NCBI GenBank assembly: GCA_000333855.2
Contig: CM007334.1
Span: 340,469-404,468 of the forward strand
Length of the DNA stretch: 64,000 nucleotides
Reading direction: 5' to 3'
Source of the DNA: Endotrypanum monterogeii
Lineage: Eukaryota; Euglenozoa; Kinetoplastea; Trypanosomatida; Trypanosomatidae
Shown: piece after piece, positions 18,096 through 28,604 of the stretch
Position numbering within the stretch: position 1 is the first letter of the stretch
Layout: the number at the start of each line of letters is the position of its first letter
Notes under the pieces: generated by a model
What the model saw: only the letters and a program-made list of their open reading frames with translations
What the model was told of the DNA's origin: nothing
Databases searched by the model: none
Position numbers and translations under genes: made by a program

Positions 18096-19609
18096 TGAGG
18101 CACACAATAACACACATACATACACACACACACACACACACACGATACCCCTACACCCTCCACCCCTATATATATATATATATATGTGGGAATAAACCCA
18201 ATCGGATAGGGAGAACAAAAGCGGAAAAGAGACCCTACGCCGGCGCACGAAATGCCTTGGCGTCCCTGCACATCCGCACAGTATATATATATATATGTGC
18301 GTGTGTGGAAAAAGTGTCCAGGAAACGGGGGAAAGGGGGGAAAGTATACAGGTGAAAAGAGTAGCACAAAAGAGAGTGCATCGTTTTATTTAGGCACACA
18401 GACGCGCTGCGGCATATAGAAGACAAGCCCAGGTATTGCAGCACACGAAATTCGACGAGCACCTGGTCGTTGAATATGAGCGTCATCCAAAGGGATGAAC
18501 ATGACAGGGAATGGGGGAGAGGGGAAGACGACAAAACGCGAAAAGCGCCGCTTGAGAACCAGGAGCAGCATTCTCAGCGACAGCGGTGCACCGATCGTGT
18601 GTTTTGTCATCTCCGATGGGAGTTCCTTCCCTTCCTACCTACACGATAGAGGAGCAGCTCTCCCCCCCCCTCCCACTGTCTCCCTTTTCTTGTTGTTTCT
18701 GTTGTTTGTATCCTTACGGGATTAGTCAAACGCAGGTCGAGACGAGCTGCACAGGCAGTGCACCCCCACCCCCACCGCCACCTGCCAGCGCACGAAAAAC
18801 CCCGTAGAAAAAAAAAACTCATCAGTGACACACACACACACACACACTTGTGGCTCTTCCCAGCCGATTTTCTTCTTCTTTTGCCTCGGGCCTTCGACAA
18901 TCTCTCGATGCCCGCCATGAACATCATTGCACTCAGGAAAAGAAAACACCGCAGTCAAGGAGGTGTTCCTCGGGCGGTTCGCCTATCCTCACGCTCCCCT
19001 CCTCTTCCTCTATCTTTTGATTTTGCTCATTGCCAAAAAAAAAAAAGGTGTATGTATGAAGCAGACCGTGTGCTTGTATGTGTATGTTTATGTGTGTGTG
19101 TGTGTGTGTCTGTGTGCGTGTGGGTGTGTGGGTGTGAATGCACCCTCCGTGAGGGGTCCGCCAATTCACTACAGACAGTACACACCTGTGGAAGAAGCGC
19201 GAGATAGAGATGAGCAAGGATGATAGCTTGACGCGCTTCGGGTTACAAACAGGAACAGGAACGAAAATGTCGAGCTGTCTGAAGCACATCCGTCAAACGT
19301 GTTTCTTCGTCAAGCACACCTCTGTGACAGACAGCCTTGAACAGCACACCCCTGCCCTCGCCACGGGCACAATCCGTTGGTGTGTCGCAGAAAGTTGAGC
19401 GAGACGGGAACACAGTCATAGACACCATCGGATAAGAAGCCTCTCAGCAGCATACACACACACACACACACACACGCGAAAAAAAAAAAATCCCTCGAGA
19501 AAAGCAGCGGCAAAATCAGGGCACAGTGTTGCAGCATCGTCAGGTGCTCATGTGCACTGTTTCCATCGCGTACACGTGTACCAATCGACAGTCACATAAA
19601 CGCCTTCTA
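18096..19609. other. Intergenic region, L16m to RET1
   Basis: No gene supported. It contains L16m splice signals, (CA)n at about 18123-18143, two short (TA)n runs (18167-18185, 18282-18296), (TG)n near 19094-19118, poly-A runs and the RET1 3' UTR. Confidence 0.65.
18166..18230 (-). promoter_or_regulatory. Trans-splice acceptor of L16m ending a (TA)n run
   Basis: The minus-strand pyrimidine tract TCTCTTTTCCGCTTTTGTTC (about 18210-18230) is followed by a (TA)n run whose last TAG supplies the first AG (18166-18167). The 5' UTR would be about 70 nt. Confidence 0.55.
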
Positions 19610-22600
19610 TCAGCGGAATAGCATGCGCAACGCACGACGACTATCATTCACAGTGATTGCACCATGTACAAGATGCCGCCGCAGTTGGGTTCGCGTCTGG
19701 CGCATCGCCCCCGCAGCTTGTTCTGGCATTGCAGAGGGGGTGCACGACGGCCCTGGAGCCGGAAGACTGGCACCCTCGTGCGGAGGTTCGCCAAATGCAT
19801 GGGGGCTCTCGCTTGGTGACGCAATGCCTGGGCCCGGAAGGCGATCCGTCCACCATGCCGACAACGCCGCCCACGGCTTTGTCCACGCAACCCAGCCAGG
19901 GCTCAAGCACGAGTACCCTTTCGTCATGGCCAGCATCAGATCTTCGGAAAGACGGCGCAAGGGTACGCCTCGGAGAACCTCCTGATTCACCTCTGTGACC
20001 TCGGCACAGCTTCGAGGAGTGTGCCCCAAGGGGGAGAGCGCTGGCCCCTTCCCCGCAGCGGCAGCGGCGACCTCCTCAGGAGTGAACGTAGGCTCCGGTG
20101 CGCTGGAGAGTACCACCCCTGGTGGAGCCATCGCCGCCAAGCGCCGCACACCAACCTCCCGGCGCGGCAATACATACTCCCCAGTGTGCAGCTTTAGACC
20201 GATCCGGTGCAGCAGTTGTTGACGATTCCACACCTGCCTAGCAAGCATCCATTCCGTCGACGCATGCGCCTCAAAGGCGGTATCAAGATCGCTGATCGCA
20301 ACACCGGGAAATTCGGCGCCGGTATTCGAAGTGGCTGAGTGTCGCCTGCGCGCTACGGCAAGCTCGCGGGTTGCAATGGCCATAAGCCTATACAACACGC
20401 GGACCGGCAGCTCCAAGGGCCCAGCACAGTCCTTTGTCGAGGCTGCCGCAGTTGTGACGGCACCGCTAGGCGATGTGAAATGATCGCCAACGTTGCTGTT
20501 GTTTCCAGATGAGTTAGAACTCGCCGCAAAGACACAGCAATGCCGCACATCATCCTTCAACAACGACAGCAAGGCACGGTAGAGTTCCGTCTGAACGCGC
20601 AGCGTCTTGGTGACTCCCATGTGCCGACCTAAATTTAGGTTTTCCTCGTACGGATCCTCAATGCAAAAGGAGTAGCGCGTCGTCGCACGGCTGCGGCGGG
20701 TTGCCATGTTCGCGTTGCTTGCTATAACCCCATCGTGTCCTGAGAGTGGCCTCACCGGCGAGGCACCCAGAGCACCACTGCCATGTGCATCGCCATGGTG
20801 GCCCTCCGCTGCGGCAAGGCTGTGTGGATGGTGCGAACCCGCGAGACCGAATGAGGGCAGCACCGAGCCACTGGCGTGGGACACATCCTCCACATCCCAC
20901 CCGAGCGCCGCTTTCGTCGTCACGCCTGGTCGGTTGAGTGACACAACGTGGTTGACCCAGTCGAACTCAAATGCGTAGTAGTGGAAGAAGCCGAGCAGCA
21001 GTTCCCCCGCCTGCGCCTCCATGGCAGCGCGCTCCTCGGGTGTCCAGAGGGGATTCACCATGGCCGCGTACTGTGAATCAGTGTCGACGTTGCACCGCAG
21101 TGACGCCGGGATGTCGCGCGCCGGGCACACGTATGGGATGATCTTGCGATGTACGAGGTAGTAGATCCACATTATATTGATGGCATAACTCGTCAAATAC
21201 CCGTTGACCGAGTTGTTGACCCCGCTCGTCTTGGACCAGTCCTTCAGCACGAGTGCTCCGGGTCGCGCGCATGGATGGCTGAGCAGGTAGCGACGCAGGA
21301 GATGGGAGTTGCGGATGCCGAATGCGCGAAAACTGAGGTCGAAATCCATACCGTACAGCTCAGGCCGGCATTCCTCGTGCAGAGGCTGCACACGCGCGCG
21401 CATACCAGCCGAAATAAAGTGAAGGGGGCACGTTGAGGCCTTGACAGCGTTCGTCGTTGTGTCGAATGTCATGCAACACATATCGCGCGTGCGGTTCCAC
21501 CACACCTGCTGGACCGCAGCTGATCCAATAGCCAACCGAATACTCGCCTCCAGAATCGCGCTATCAGACGGTCCGGCCGGCATGTTAAGCGAGTAGCGCA
21601 CGCTGCGCGCAATTACGAGCTCCGCTTCGAGCTGCGTGTAGCCCTTCTCGACTGGAACCTCCACCCGTGCACTCGGCAGCGATGACGAGCCGAGTAACTC
21701 TTCTGTCGCCACCGACTGCCGTGCCTCTTCATGAAGCCGATGCCGCTGCTCGTCGGTCAGGCGTATCGGCAGTGAAGCGTGGTGCTTGATGATCGGCACG
21801 CGCGCATGGCTGATCGGCTCCAGGTTTATAAAGGAAAATCCGGCGCGCCGCAGAAGCTCCGTGATGCTGCGCACGGCATTCTTCTCCGAAGGCGGCCACG
21901 TCCCAGCCTCCAACTCGTCGATGTCCACAACCGTAAAGTCGATGTCCGAGATACCGTCCCATACGCCAAACGCGACGGAGCTGCCAAAGATGAACACCCT
22001 CGCACGCGGGTGCCAACGCTGCACAACGAGCTCTAGTTGCGCCCTTGCCCGATGAGCCTCAGCCATTTTTTCCGCCCCGGCATCGCGCTGCACGGCAACG
22101 GCGAATATCTTCCTACCCCATTGCTGTACAATAGACGCCTTCCGTTTCAGCACCTCACCCCACACCGGCACCAGCTTCTCTGCTACACCACGCAAGCGGG
22201 TGTAGTCCGCCAACGCATCGCCGTGCTGCGCCAGCGCGTGTTGCTCAAGAGCCTCGTACGAGGTCGAGACATGCGAGCAGACATCGCACGTGAAGAAACG
22301 CGGCGGGGTGTACTGCGACGACGACGACGACGAAGCATGAGATGTCTGCAAAGAGAGTAGACCGTCGGGATCACCGCCGCGGAGAGCGGGGTTGGTACCC
22401 AGCCCCGCCGTGTGAACCGCAGCTTCTGCCAAGACCGCGCACGTGGCGTCGTCATCATCGCCTTCCTGATCGGGGATCATGTCATCTATCACCACATCGT
22501 CGTCCACTAGAGAAGAAACCACGCCCGGCAAGGACGGAGAGGCGGATGATATGGGCTCGGTTGGGACCGCACTCCCGCTATCGGCGGCAGCAGATGTGGA

Positions 22601-22933
22601 CGGCATATTGGACGTGATTGCGGGGCCGTCGCTGCTGCCTCCACATTGCGCCCCGTCCTTGGCCACATCCTTCCTTTCCCGCTGGGACGGTACAGGCGAA
22701 GATGACGTAGATGATACCTCGGCTGCACTGAAGCCGTCGCGACGGCGGTGTATCAGGCGACGCCGGGCTGAAGTCGCAGTGGGCGGAGATGGTACAGCTG
22801 AGGTCGACGAAGCAGGAGTTCCCCCATTCATACTTGTAGTAGACGCTGATGCGTTGCTGCCACTGTCACTGTTGGCCGCGGCTTCAGCACCGCTAGCAAT
22901 GCCTTGGCTGAATATCACAGAGTACTTGCTCAT
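19610..22933 (-). CDS. RET1: RNA editing 3' terminal uridylyl transferase 1 (RET1 / KRET1)
   Basis: Mitochondrial TUTase that adds U-tails to guide RNAs and rRNAs and helps form A/U tails on mRNAs. The 1107-residue protein has a ~200-residue Ser/Ala-rich N-terminus, then a C2H2 zinc finger with Cys216, Cys219, His232 and His237, a RET1 hallmark. The nucleotidyltransferase core follows: FGSSVAFGVWDGISDID, with catalytic aspartates Asp330 and Asp332, and a third acidic strand YGMDFDLSF (Asp530/Asp532). Between the second and third acids lies a ~190-residue insertion corresponding to the RET1 middle domain. The nucleotide-recognition region (NGYLTSYAINIMWIYYLV, then FFHYYAFEFDW near 650-659) is present. 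The C-terminus is Pro/Ala rich. The splice acceptor AG at 22971-22972 gives a 5' UTR of ~37 nt. Confidence 0.96.
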   Translation of the reverse strand: MSKYSVIFSQGIASGAEAAANSDSGSNASASTTSMNGGTPASSTSAVPSPPTATSARRRLIHRRRDGFSAAEVSSTSSSPVPSQRERKDVAKDGAQCGGSSDGPAITSNMPSTSAAADSGSAVPTEPISSASPSLPGVVSSLVDDDVVIDDMIPDQEGDDDDATCAVLAEAAVHTAGLGTNPALRGGDPDGLLSLQTSHASSSSSSQYTPPRFFTCDVCSHVSTSYEALEQHALAQHGDALADYTRLRGVAEKLVPVWGEVLKRKASIVQQWGRKIFAVAVQRDAGAEKMAEAHRARAQLELVVQRWHPRARVFIFGSSVAFGVWDGISDIDFTVVDIDELEAGTWPPSEKNAVRSITELLRRAGFSFINLEPISHARVPIIKHHASLPIRLTDEQRHRLHEEARQSVATEELLGSSSLPSARVEVPVEKGYTQLEAELVIARSVRYSLNMPAGPSDSAILEASIRLAIGSAAVQQVWWNRTRDMCCMTFDTTTNAVKASTCPLHFISAGMRARVQPLHEECRPELYGMDFDLSFRAFGIRNSHLLRRYLLSHPCARPGALVLKDWSKTSGVNNSVNGYLTSYAINIMWIYYLVHRKIIPYVCPARDIPASLRCNVDTDSQYAAMVNPLWTPEERAAMEAQAGELLLGFFHYYAFEFDWVNHVVSLNRPGVTTKAALGWDVEDVSHASGSVLPSFGLAGSHHPHSLAAAEGHHGDAHGSGALGASPVRPLSGHDGVIASNANMATRRSRATTRYSFCIEDPYEENLNLGRHMGVTKTLRVQTELYRALLSLLKDDVRHCCVFAASSNSSGNNSNVGDHFTSPSGAVTTAAASTKDCAGPLELPVRVLYRLMAIATRELAVARRRHSATSNTGAEFPGVAISDLDTAFEAHASTEWMLARQVWNRQQLLHRIGLKLHTGEYVLPRREVGVRRLAAMAPPGVVLSSAPEPTFTPEEVAAAAAGKGPALSPLGHTPRSCAEVTEVNQEVLRGVPLRRLSEDLMLAMTKGYSCLSPGWVAWTKPWAALSAWWTDRLPGPGIASPSESPHAFGEPPHEGASLPAPGPSCTPSAMPEQAAGAMRQTRTQLRRHLVHGAITVNDSRRALRMLFR

Positions 22934-22970
22934 ACGTGATGACGCCTATCAGCCCGTGTGACGGCGCCGC

Positions 22971-23005
22971 CTAAGGGGGGATACAGGGGAAAAGAATCAA
23001 AAAAC
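22971..23005 (-). promoter_or_regulatory. Trans-splice acceptor of RET1
   Basis: The minus-strand tract TTTTTTGATTCTTTTCCCCT, then TATCCCCCCTTAG, has its AG at 22971-22972. This is a typical spliced-leader acceptor close to the start codon. Confidence 0.75.
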
Positions 23006-24500
23006 GATGCAGCGCGTCTGAGGCACGCCCAAAACACAGCAGAATCGAAGCGATCCTGCACCCCCAAAAAAAAAAAGATGAAATCAAGTGGGAGAAGAAT
23101 GAGCGAAACACACACGAAAAAAAGCGAGCACGGCGGACCGTTATGGTGTACTGCTTCGAGGTGTGTGTGTGTGTGTGTGTGTGTGAATGTGTATGTATGT
23201 GTCTCTGTGTGGGTGTGTACGCTTACACCCCTGCAACCGCCCCCCCCCCTCCTTTCCTTTTAATATTACCAAGTAGCTGTTGGCTGCAATGATAAGCGCA
23301 GCCTGTATAGGTACTCCTTCTCTTCCCAGCTCGGATGTCTTGTCGGGGTTTACTTTTTTTTTTTTTGCGTATCAACAGCACAGCAAGCTCACCAAGCACC
23401 ACACGTAGTAGCACTACAAGCCACCCCACCTAAACACGACTTGATGTGCCGCAAAGTGCAAAGCCGGGCCAGCGTTGGCTCGAGTGAGGAGGTCCAAACG
23501 TCAGGGAAAAAGGGAGAATGGTAAAAAAAACATTTAGTGGCTGCAGCTGTCGCAACAGAAACCCACGAGGGTACGTACAGATGAACACAGTCACAGACAC
23601 AGACACAGACACACAGACAATCTCGCACGCGCCCCCCCCCCAACATAGAAATGATTCTAGTGAAGCAGCAGAGAGAACGGTGGAGATCAGTGTCCGCAGG
23701 GAATGATGCGCCAAGGGGAGAGAAAAGGAAAGGGAGTCCTGACTGTATTGGACAAATAACTCGCTTCATTTTTTGTATACATATTATTTTTTTTTCTGTT
23801 TCGGTGAGCCACCGTTCTCTGCGGGTTAACTATTATTGAATATTATATAATTGCTCGATCCCTCCCAACCTCTACAGGTACATCGAGGGTCAAGTGGTAA
23901 AAAAAAAAAAACGGTCGTTTACGCAGTGACGTTGTGGTGGATGTCGACAGGTATATATTTGTGCGTACGCGGGTACTCGGTAAAACAAAAAAAACAAAAA
24001 ATGCGTCTTGAAGATTTTTTGAGGCATACATTCACTCACGAGCCTCTGAAAAGCATCGCGCCGAGAAAAAAAAATCACTATCTACCTGCCGTACGGCATA
24101 AAAGAAAAAAAAGCTAGCACCTCTCTTCTAGGCACACACACACACACACAGAGAAACACACAGATACACTCAGGAGACTAGTCTATAAAGCCTGTATCAC
24201 TGCTTCCTCCGAAAGACACGCACAAACCTTTATTTGAAAAAAAAAAGCGACTCTAGCGTGTGATGGGCAAGAAGCTCATGTCCCATCACAGGCACCCCCC
24301 CTCAAGTGCGTATCCATATGCTGACACACCCCCTCTTCGGTGAAGCCACATAAACAGAAAACCATGGGGCAGAGAGGAGATATATACCGAAGCCAGGGAT
24401 TATTCGCACAAAACATTTGTCTGCAGAAGAGGAAAGGCCCACTGCTACGCGCTAGCAGTAAGACCGAGAGACTGAAACGCAAAAAAAAAAAAAAAGATAC

Positions 24501-24560
24501 GGGGGAGGGAGGTATGAGGAGGAGGGGGTGGGGGGAGGGAGGTATGAGGAGGAGGGGGTG
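24501..24560. repeat. Perfect 30-bp tandem duplication, G-rich
   Basis: Two identical 30-base units beginning GGGGGAGGGAGGTATGAGG, at 24501-24530 and 24531-24560, then a partial third start. It is preceded by a run of A. Confidence 0.95.
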
Positions 24561-25048
24561 GGGGGTGGCAACGTCTGTGCCTCAGCGAGGCGCGACGAAT
24601 CCGCGTATATGTATTGGACTTGCGTGTTTGAGTGTGTGTGTGTGTGTGTGTGTGTTTTATGTGTATGCGGGTGTGTATCGCTAGCATTAGACGGAGAAAA
24701 TCAACGCTGGAGGGTAACAGCAGCCTTTGAAGGCAACCACGTGCAAAAATCTATGCAAGGGAGCCACGGCATGGAAAAACCTTTAAAAAAGATTGGGGGG
24801 GAAAGAAGCGATGAAGTACGCACACAGGCGCAAACACATACAAAAAAAAAATGTATGTATGTATGGAGTATGTACCGTGCACATGAATACAAACAATTAC
24901 GTTTTTTGTGGGTGTAATAAAAGAAAAAAAAAGCAATGATTGAAGGGCAGAACATGACAACAAAAAGACACAAGGCACGCACACACCCGGGTCGCTCATG
25001 AGAACGAAATATGATCTTTTGAGGGCGGAGGTTATCCTCGAGTGGAGG

Positions 25049-25128
25049 TAAATAAATAAATACATACATATATATGTATTTATATTTATATATATATATA
25101 TATATATAAACATGTACATATATACATT
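25049..25128. repeat. AT-rich repeat, (AAAT)n and (TA)n
   Basis: AAAT units grade into TACATA and a (TA)n core at about 25087-25108. Confidence 0.9.
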
Positions 25129-25235
25129 AATGAGCGAGCAAAAGATGAGTGCTCCAAAGGGAGAGGAGGGAATCAAGAAAAGAAAAAAAAGAAGCAAGAA
25201 GAAAAAAGGAAAAGAAAAGAAAAAGGCAAATGAGG

Positions 25236-26102
25236 CTACAGCTTACTATCAGGGATGTTGGTGGAGTGCAGAACGACATCCGCATTCGACATCGTCTTGT
25301 CTATCAAGTCGCCGTTGATGGTGTCACTCCCGCCTGCACGCTCCATCGCCTCGTGGTAAGATATCCCCCAGGCCTTCATGTGGCGCTCGCAGAGACGCCT
25401 CGTGCACACGTTACGGTCGCATGACAGGAACAGTTTCACATCAAAGATATCATTCACCGCAGCCCACGCAGGAGTCCCACGGTAAAGAAGATAGTTTCCC
25501 TCTACAATGATCACGCCAGCAGCGCCAGAGATGCGAACGTCGCGCTCCCGGGGATCGCCGACGCTGTGATCAAAGGAGGGTACCAAGACGTCATCGTAGA
25601 GACCGCGTTCGTTGGGTGTTCGTATGGCATTGAGATCTTCGTTTAGCTTTTTCGGGTTGAACGTCCACTCCGCGCCGCGACGCCTCACGGCCTCCTGCGC
25701 ATTCGGCATCGCGAGCAGCTCTGAGCGGTAGCAGTGATAGCCGTCCATTGGCATCACACACACCTCCACACCACCTTCTCCGCCAGACCCGAGACCATCG
25801 CCGGGCTTACCACTGTTTCGTTCTGCTTCGTTTATGTCCACTTTACGAAACGGAGCCAGTGGATCGGGCTGATCGCTCAGCGCCTCGCGAACAGCATCTG
25901 CCAGCACGGCCACGGCTGTCGTCTTGCCACTCCCGGGGCGCCCGGCGAGGGCGACAAGGACACGAGGGACACGCGCCTCGCGCACCATGGGGTTAAGGTT
26001 GCGTAGATCCCGTCTCTGACGCTCGTATACAGAGACGATGCGCTGCACAGCGTTCGCGAGATCATCGCTGTTTACCACCTTTTTATGTTCTGCACCACTC
26101 AT
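25236..26102 (-). CDS. P-loop kinase of the uridine kinase / fructokinase-like (YFH7/YggC) group
   Basis: 288-residue small-molecule kinase. Walker A is GRPGSGKTT at 54-62. The PMDGYH motif at 118-123 is typical of the phosphoribulokinase/uridine kinase/pantothenate kinase superfamily, where the Asp activates the substrate hydroxyl. EGNYLL (201-206) is the usual Walker B-like strand, and an Arg-rich lid follows (SCDRNVCTRRLCERH, 227-241). The segment GAEWTFNPKKL after PMDGYH resembles the yeast Yfh7 and bacterial YggC family. The substrate cannot be told from sequence. Residues ~84-113 form a low-complexity Gly-rich insertion. A longer in-frame ATG at 26270 is rejected because the splice acceptor AG (26198-26199), after CATTTTTCAAACCCTGCTCT, lies inside that extension. 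Confidence 0.82.
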   Translation of the reverse strand: MSGAEHKKVVNSDDLANAVQRIVSVYERQRRDLRNLNPMVREARVPRVLVALAGRPGSGKTTAVAVLADAVREALSDQPDPLAPFRKVDINEAERNSGKPGDGLGSGGEGGVEVCVMPMDGYHCYRSELLAMPNAQEAVRRRGAEWTFNPKKLNEDLNAIRTPNERGLYDDVLVPSFDHSVGDPRERDVRISGAAGVIIVEGNYLLYRGTPAWAAVNDIFDVKLFLSCDRNVCTRRLCERHMKAWGISYHEAMERAGGSDTINGDLIDKTMSNADVVLHSTNIPDSKL

Positions 26103-26197
26103 GATGGCCGAGGGCTGAGGAAACAAATGCCTTGCGTGTGCGCTTATGCGTGTATGTCTGTGTGTGTGTGTCTGGAGAAGTTGAACACAGTCCCTTT

Positions 26198-26230
26198 CTG
26201 AAGAAGAGCAGGGTTTGAAAAATGAGTCTG
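26198..26230 (-). promoter_or_regulatory. Trans-splice acceptor deciding the kinase start
   Basis: The pyrimidine-rich minus-strand stretch ends CTGCTCTTCTTCAG, with its AG at 26198-26199, about 96 nt before the ATG at 26102. Confidence 0.7.
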
Positions 26231-27360
26231 CGCCTTCTTTACTGTATGTGCGTGTACCCTTAAATGTCAAGGTGAGCTAATACGCACGCGTAATATCTAC
26301 ATGTGCGTATGTGTATGCTCGTAGCGTACCCCCGATCACCGCCAGTTGTGACGAGAGCGGAAGTCGAGAGGTGCAGAAGAAAAAAAAAAGGAATGGAACG
26401 ATCAGGCAATGATAATGAGATGAAAGCAAGTGACATACAAGGGGAAAATAAAGAGGCAAAGAAAAGGCGACCAGAAAACAGCATCCCGCCTGCGTGGATA
26501 GAGATGAAAAGGGGGAGAAGGCTCAGCTCAACAACAAGGATAAAACCTTGCACACCCTCTTTTTTTTTCTTTAAAGGATATAAATATAAATATAAATATA
26601 GAAATAAATATATATTTATTTATTTATTTAATAGCCTCGGCTTGCCACAGCGCCACCGGCTACATAAATGATCGTATGGAGGCAAACAAACAAACACACA
26701 AACACACACACACACACAAGGATGAAGATATAGAGGGGGGGGAAGGGTAATGTGTGGAAAAACAAAAAAGAAAGGGGGGGAAACAAATTTACCGATGGTG
26801 TTTTAGCAACTTGTACCTTTTGATGAAACCACCGATACTTCGCATATCGCGCACATGGTGAGAAAAATAGGACTTCTTCTCTCTCAGATATCGTCCCCCC
26901 CTGGTCCTGTTACGTGATAATCTACACTCCTTCGTCCTTGCAACACTCTTGCCGTGTGTGTCTATGGATTCGCGTTGGCGGAGTCGTCTCCCATTGCACA
27001 CCTACCCAAAACTTGAAATAGAAGAGGGGGGGAAGCAAATACACACACATACAAAAAAAAAAAGATGCGACTACATCGCAGTACTGAGAGAAGTGAGAGA
27101 GGGGAGAAGAAGGAAGGGAAAAAAAACCTGCGTATCTCAAAACGAGCCCCCACCCCAACAGTGAGGGGCCCCCATACCCACCCCCTTCCCCTTTTATTTT
27201 TTCTCAGGCATCAACAAGGGATCGCCGAGCGTTCAACACCTCAAGAAAAGATCAAAAGTTGAAACGATATCTCCTCAGAAGAGGAAGCGCGCACACACAC
27301 ACGCACACATATATATTTTTTTTTTGATTAGAAAAAATTCTTACGGTGAGATGAGGTTAC

Positions 27361-27377
27361 GGGGGGGGGGGGGGGGG
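27361..27377. repeat. G17 homopolymer
   Basis: 17 consecutive G on the plus strand, hence C17 in the leftward transcript. Confidence 0.95.
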
Positions 27378-28604
27378 ATGAGATGGAGCACCGGCGCTGC
27401 GGCTGTTGCTCTGGAGTCAACGAACGAGGAATGGAAAAAATAAATGACGAAAAGAAAAGATTAAAGAAACGGGTATGCGGTGAGAAAAAAAAAAGGGGTC
27501 CTCGTAAAAAGGAGGGAGGGAGGGAGAAGAGGTGGTGAAAAAGAGTCAGAATGGAATGAGACATAAAACGTGTTTGGGTGGGAGAGGGGGTAAGAAAAGG
27601 GAAACACCCCCCGCCCTGCCGCTGCCGCCGCCGTGCAGGACAACGACAACGACGAGGGCAGTGAACGTAAGCAGTAGAACTTGTGAAAACTGGAAGCTGT
27701 CAGCCATATCAATATATATGTACATATATGTATAATATGACGACGTGAATTTTTTAAAAAGCAAGCTCATCGCCAAGCAGGGAGGGTGGGGAAGAGAAGT
27801 ACGCAACAAAAGGAGGTATGTTATGTTACGGGGAGAAATGTAAGAGAGATATGGGACATGTATATATATATATATATGTGTAAATATTTTTACGAAGAGA
27901 CGTGTCCATACAAAGGAAAGACTGCGCAACTGCAGACACGTATTCTTACACTCACACACACATACAGGAAACCTATGATGCCCACAAAAAGGGAAGGGAA
28001 GGTAACCAATGACCGTCCTCAAGTGACTAAGTGCAATTTATGTAGAAGCCTACAAAGGGCTTTGGGCAGCAGGCTGCAGTGACCACCCCCTCAGCCGTGG
28101 AGTCCCTCTACGTAACCCTGACACAGCATCCCATACACACACAGACACACGTCACAAACACCGCTGTCATTCTTTATACAAAGAAAAAAAATTGAAGTAG
28201 CACGGGGTTGGGAGGGGGGGGCCATGAGAAGTACACACCTCTACGACGACAAACATCAACAGTCCAAAAAAAAAGAAAAAGCAGAGAGATACGCACCAAC
28301 AAAAAAGATTCGAACACATTCTAATTCTGAAGCGTCAGAGAGGCCTGAGAGGGGAAAGAGTTTCAACGGGGACGAAAGAAAAACAAAATATATATATTTT
28401 CAGGAACAAGTAGTGCGAAAAAAAAAAAATCTGCTGTTGCTTGCCTTTAAAAAATGCGGACGGCAAAGAGAAATAATAAAAAAAACACACAGAGCTTCAG
28501 AGCCGCACTCGATTCCAGCTGATAGCCTAGTCGCGCTTGGCCCCGCCCTTCGCAATCTAGCTGATGAACAAAAAGAGCATCATATAACCGCCAGAGGTTC
28601 TCAT

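Larger units (their letters stand above)
22934..25235. other. Intergenic region, RET1 to P-loop kinase
   Basis: 2.3 kb without a supported gene. It has (TG)n at 23160-23185 and 24632-24655, C- and A-homopolymers, a perfect 30-bp tandem duplication (24501-24560), an AT-rich repeat (25049-25128) and an A/G-rich stretch directly after the kinase stop. Confidence 0.65.
26103..28604. other. Intergenic region, kinase to NHA antiporter
   Basis: 2.5 kb without a supported gene. Contents: TAAATA/TTTA repeats (about 26575-26633), (CA)n near 26695-26718, a G17 run (27361-27377), TA-rich stretches near 27709-27745 and 27861-27876, many purine-rich blocks, and the antiporter 3' UTR on the right. Confidence 0.65.

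Noticed and set aside
28305..28325. Box B-like GTGTTCGAATC on the minus strand
   Set aside because: No box A at the right distance and no paired T-stem.
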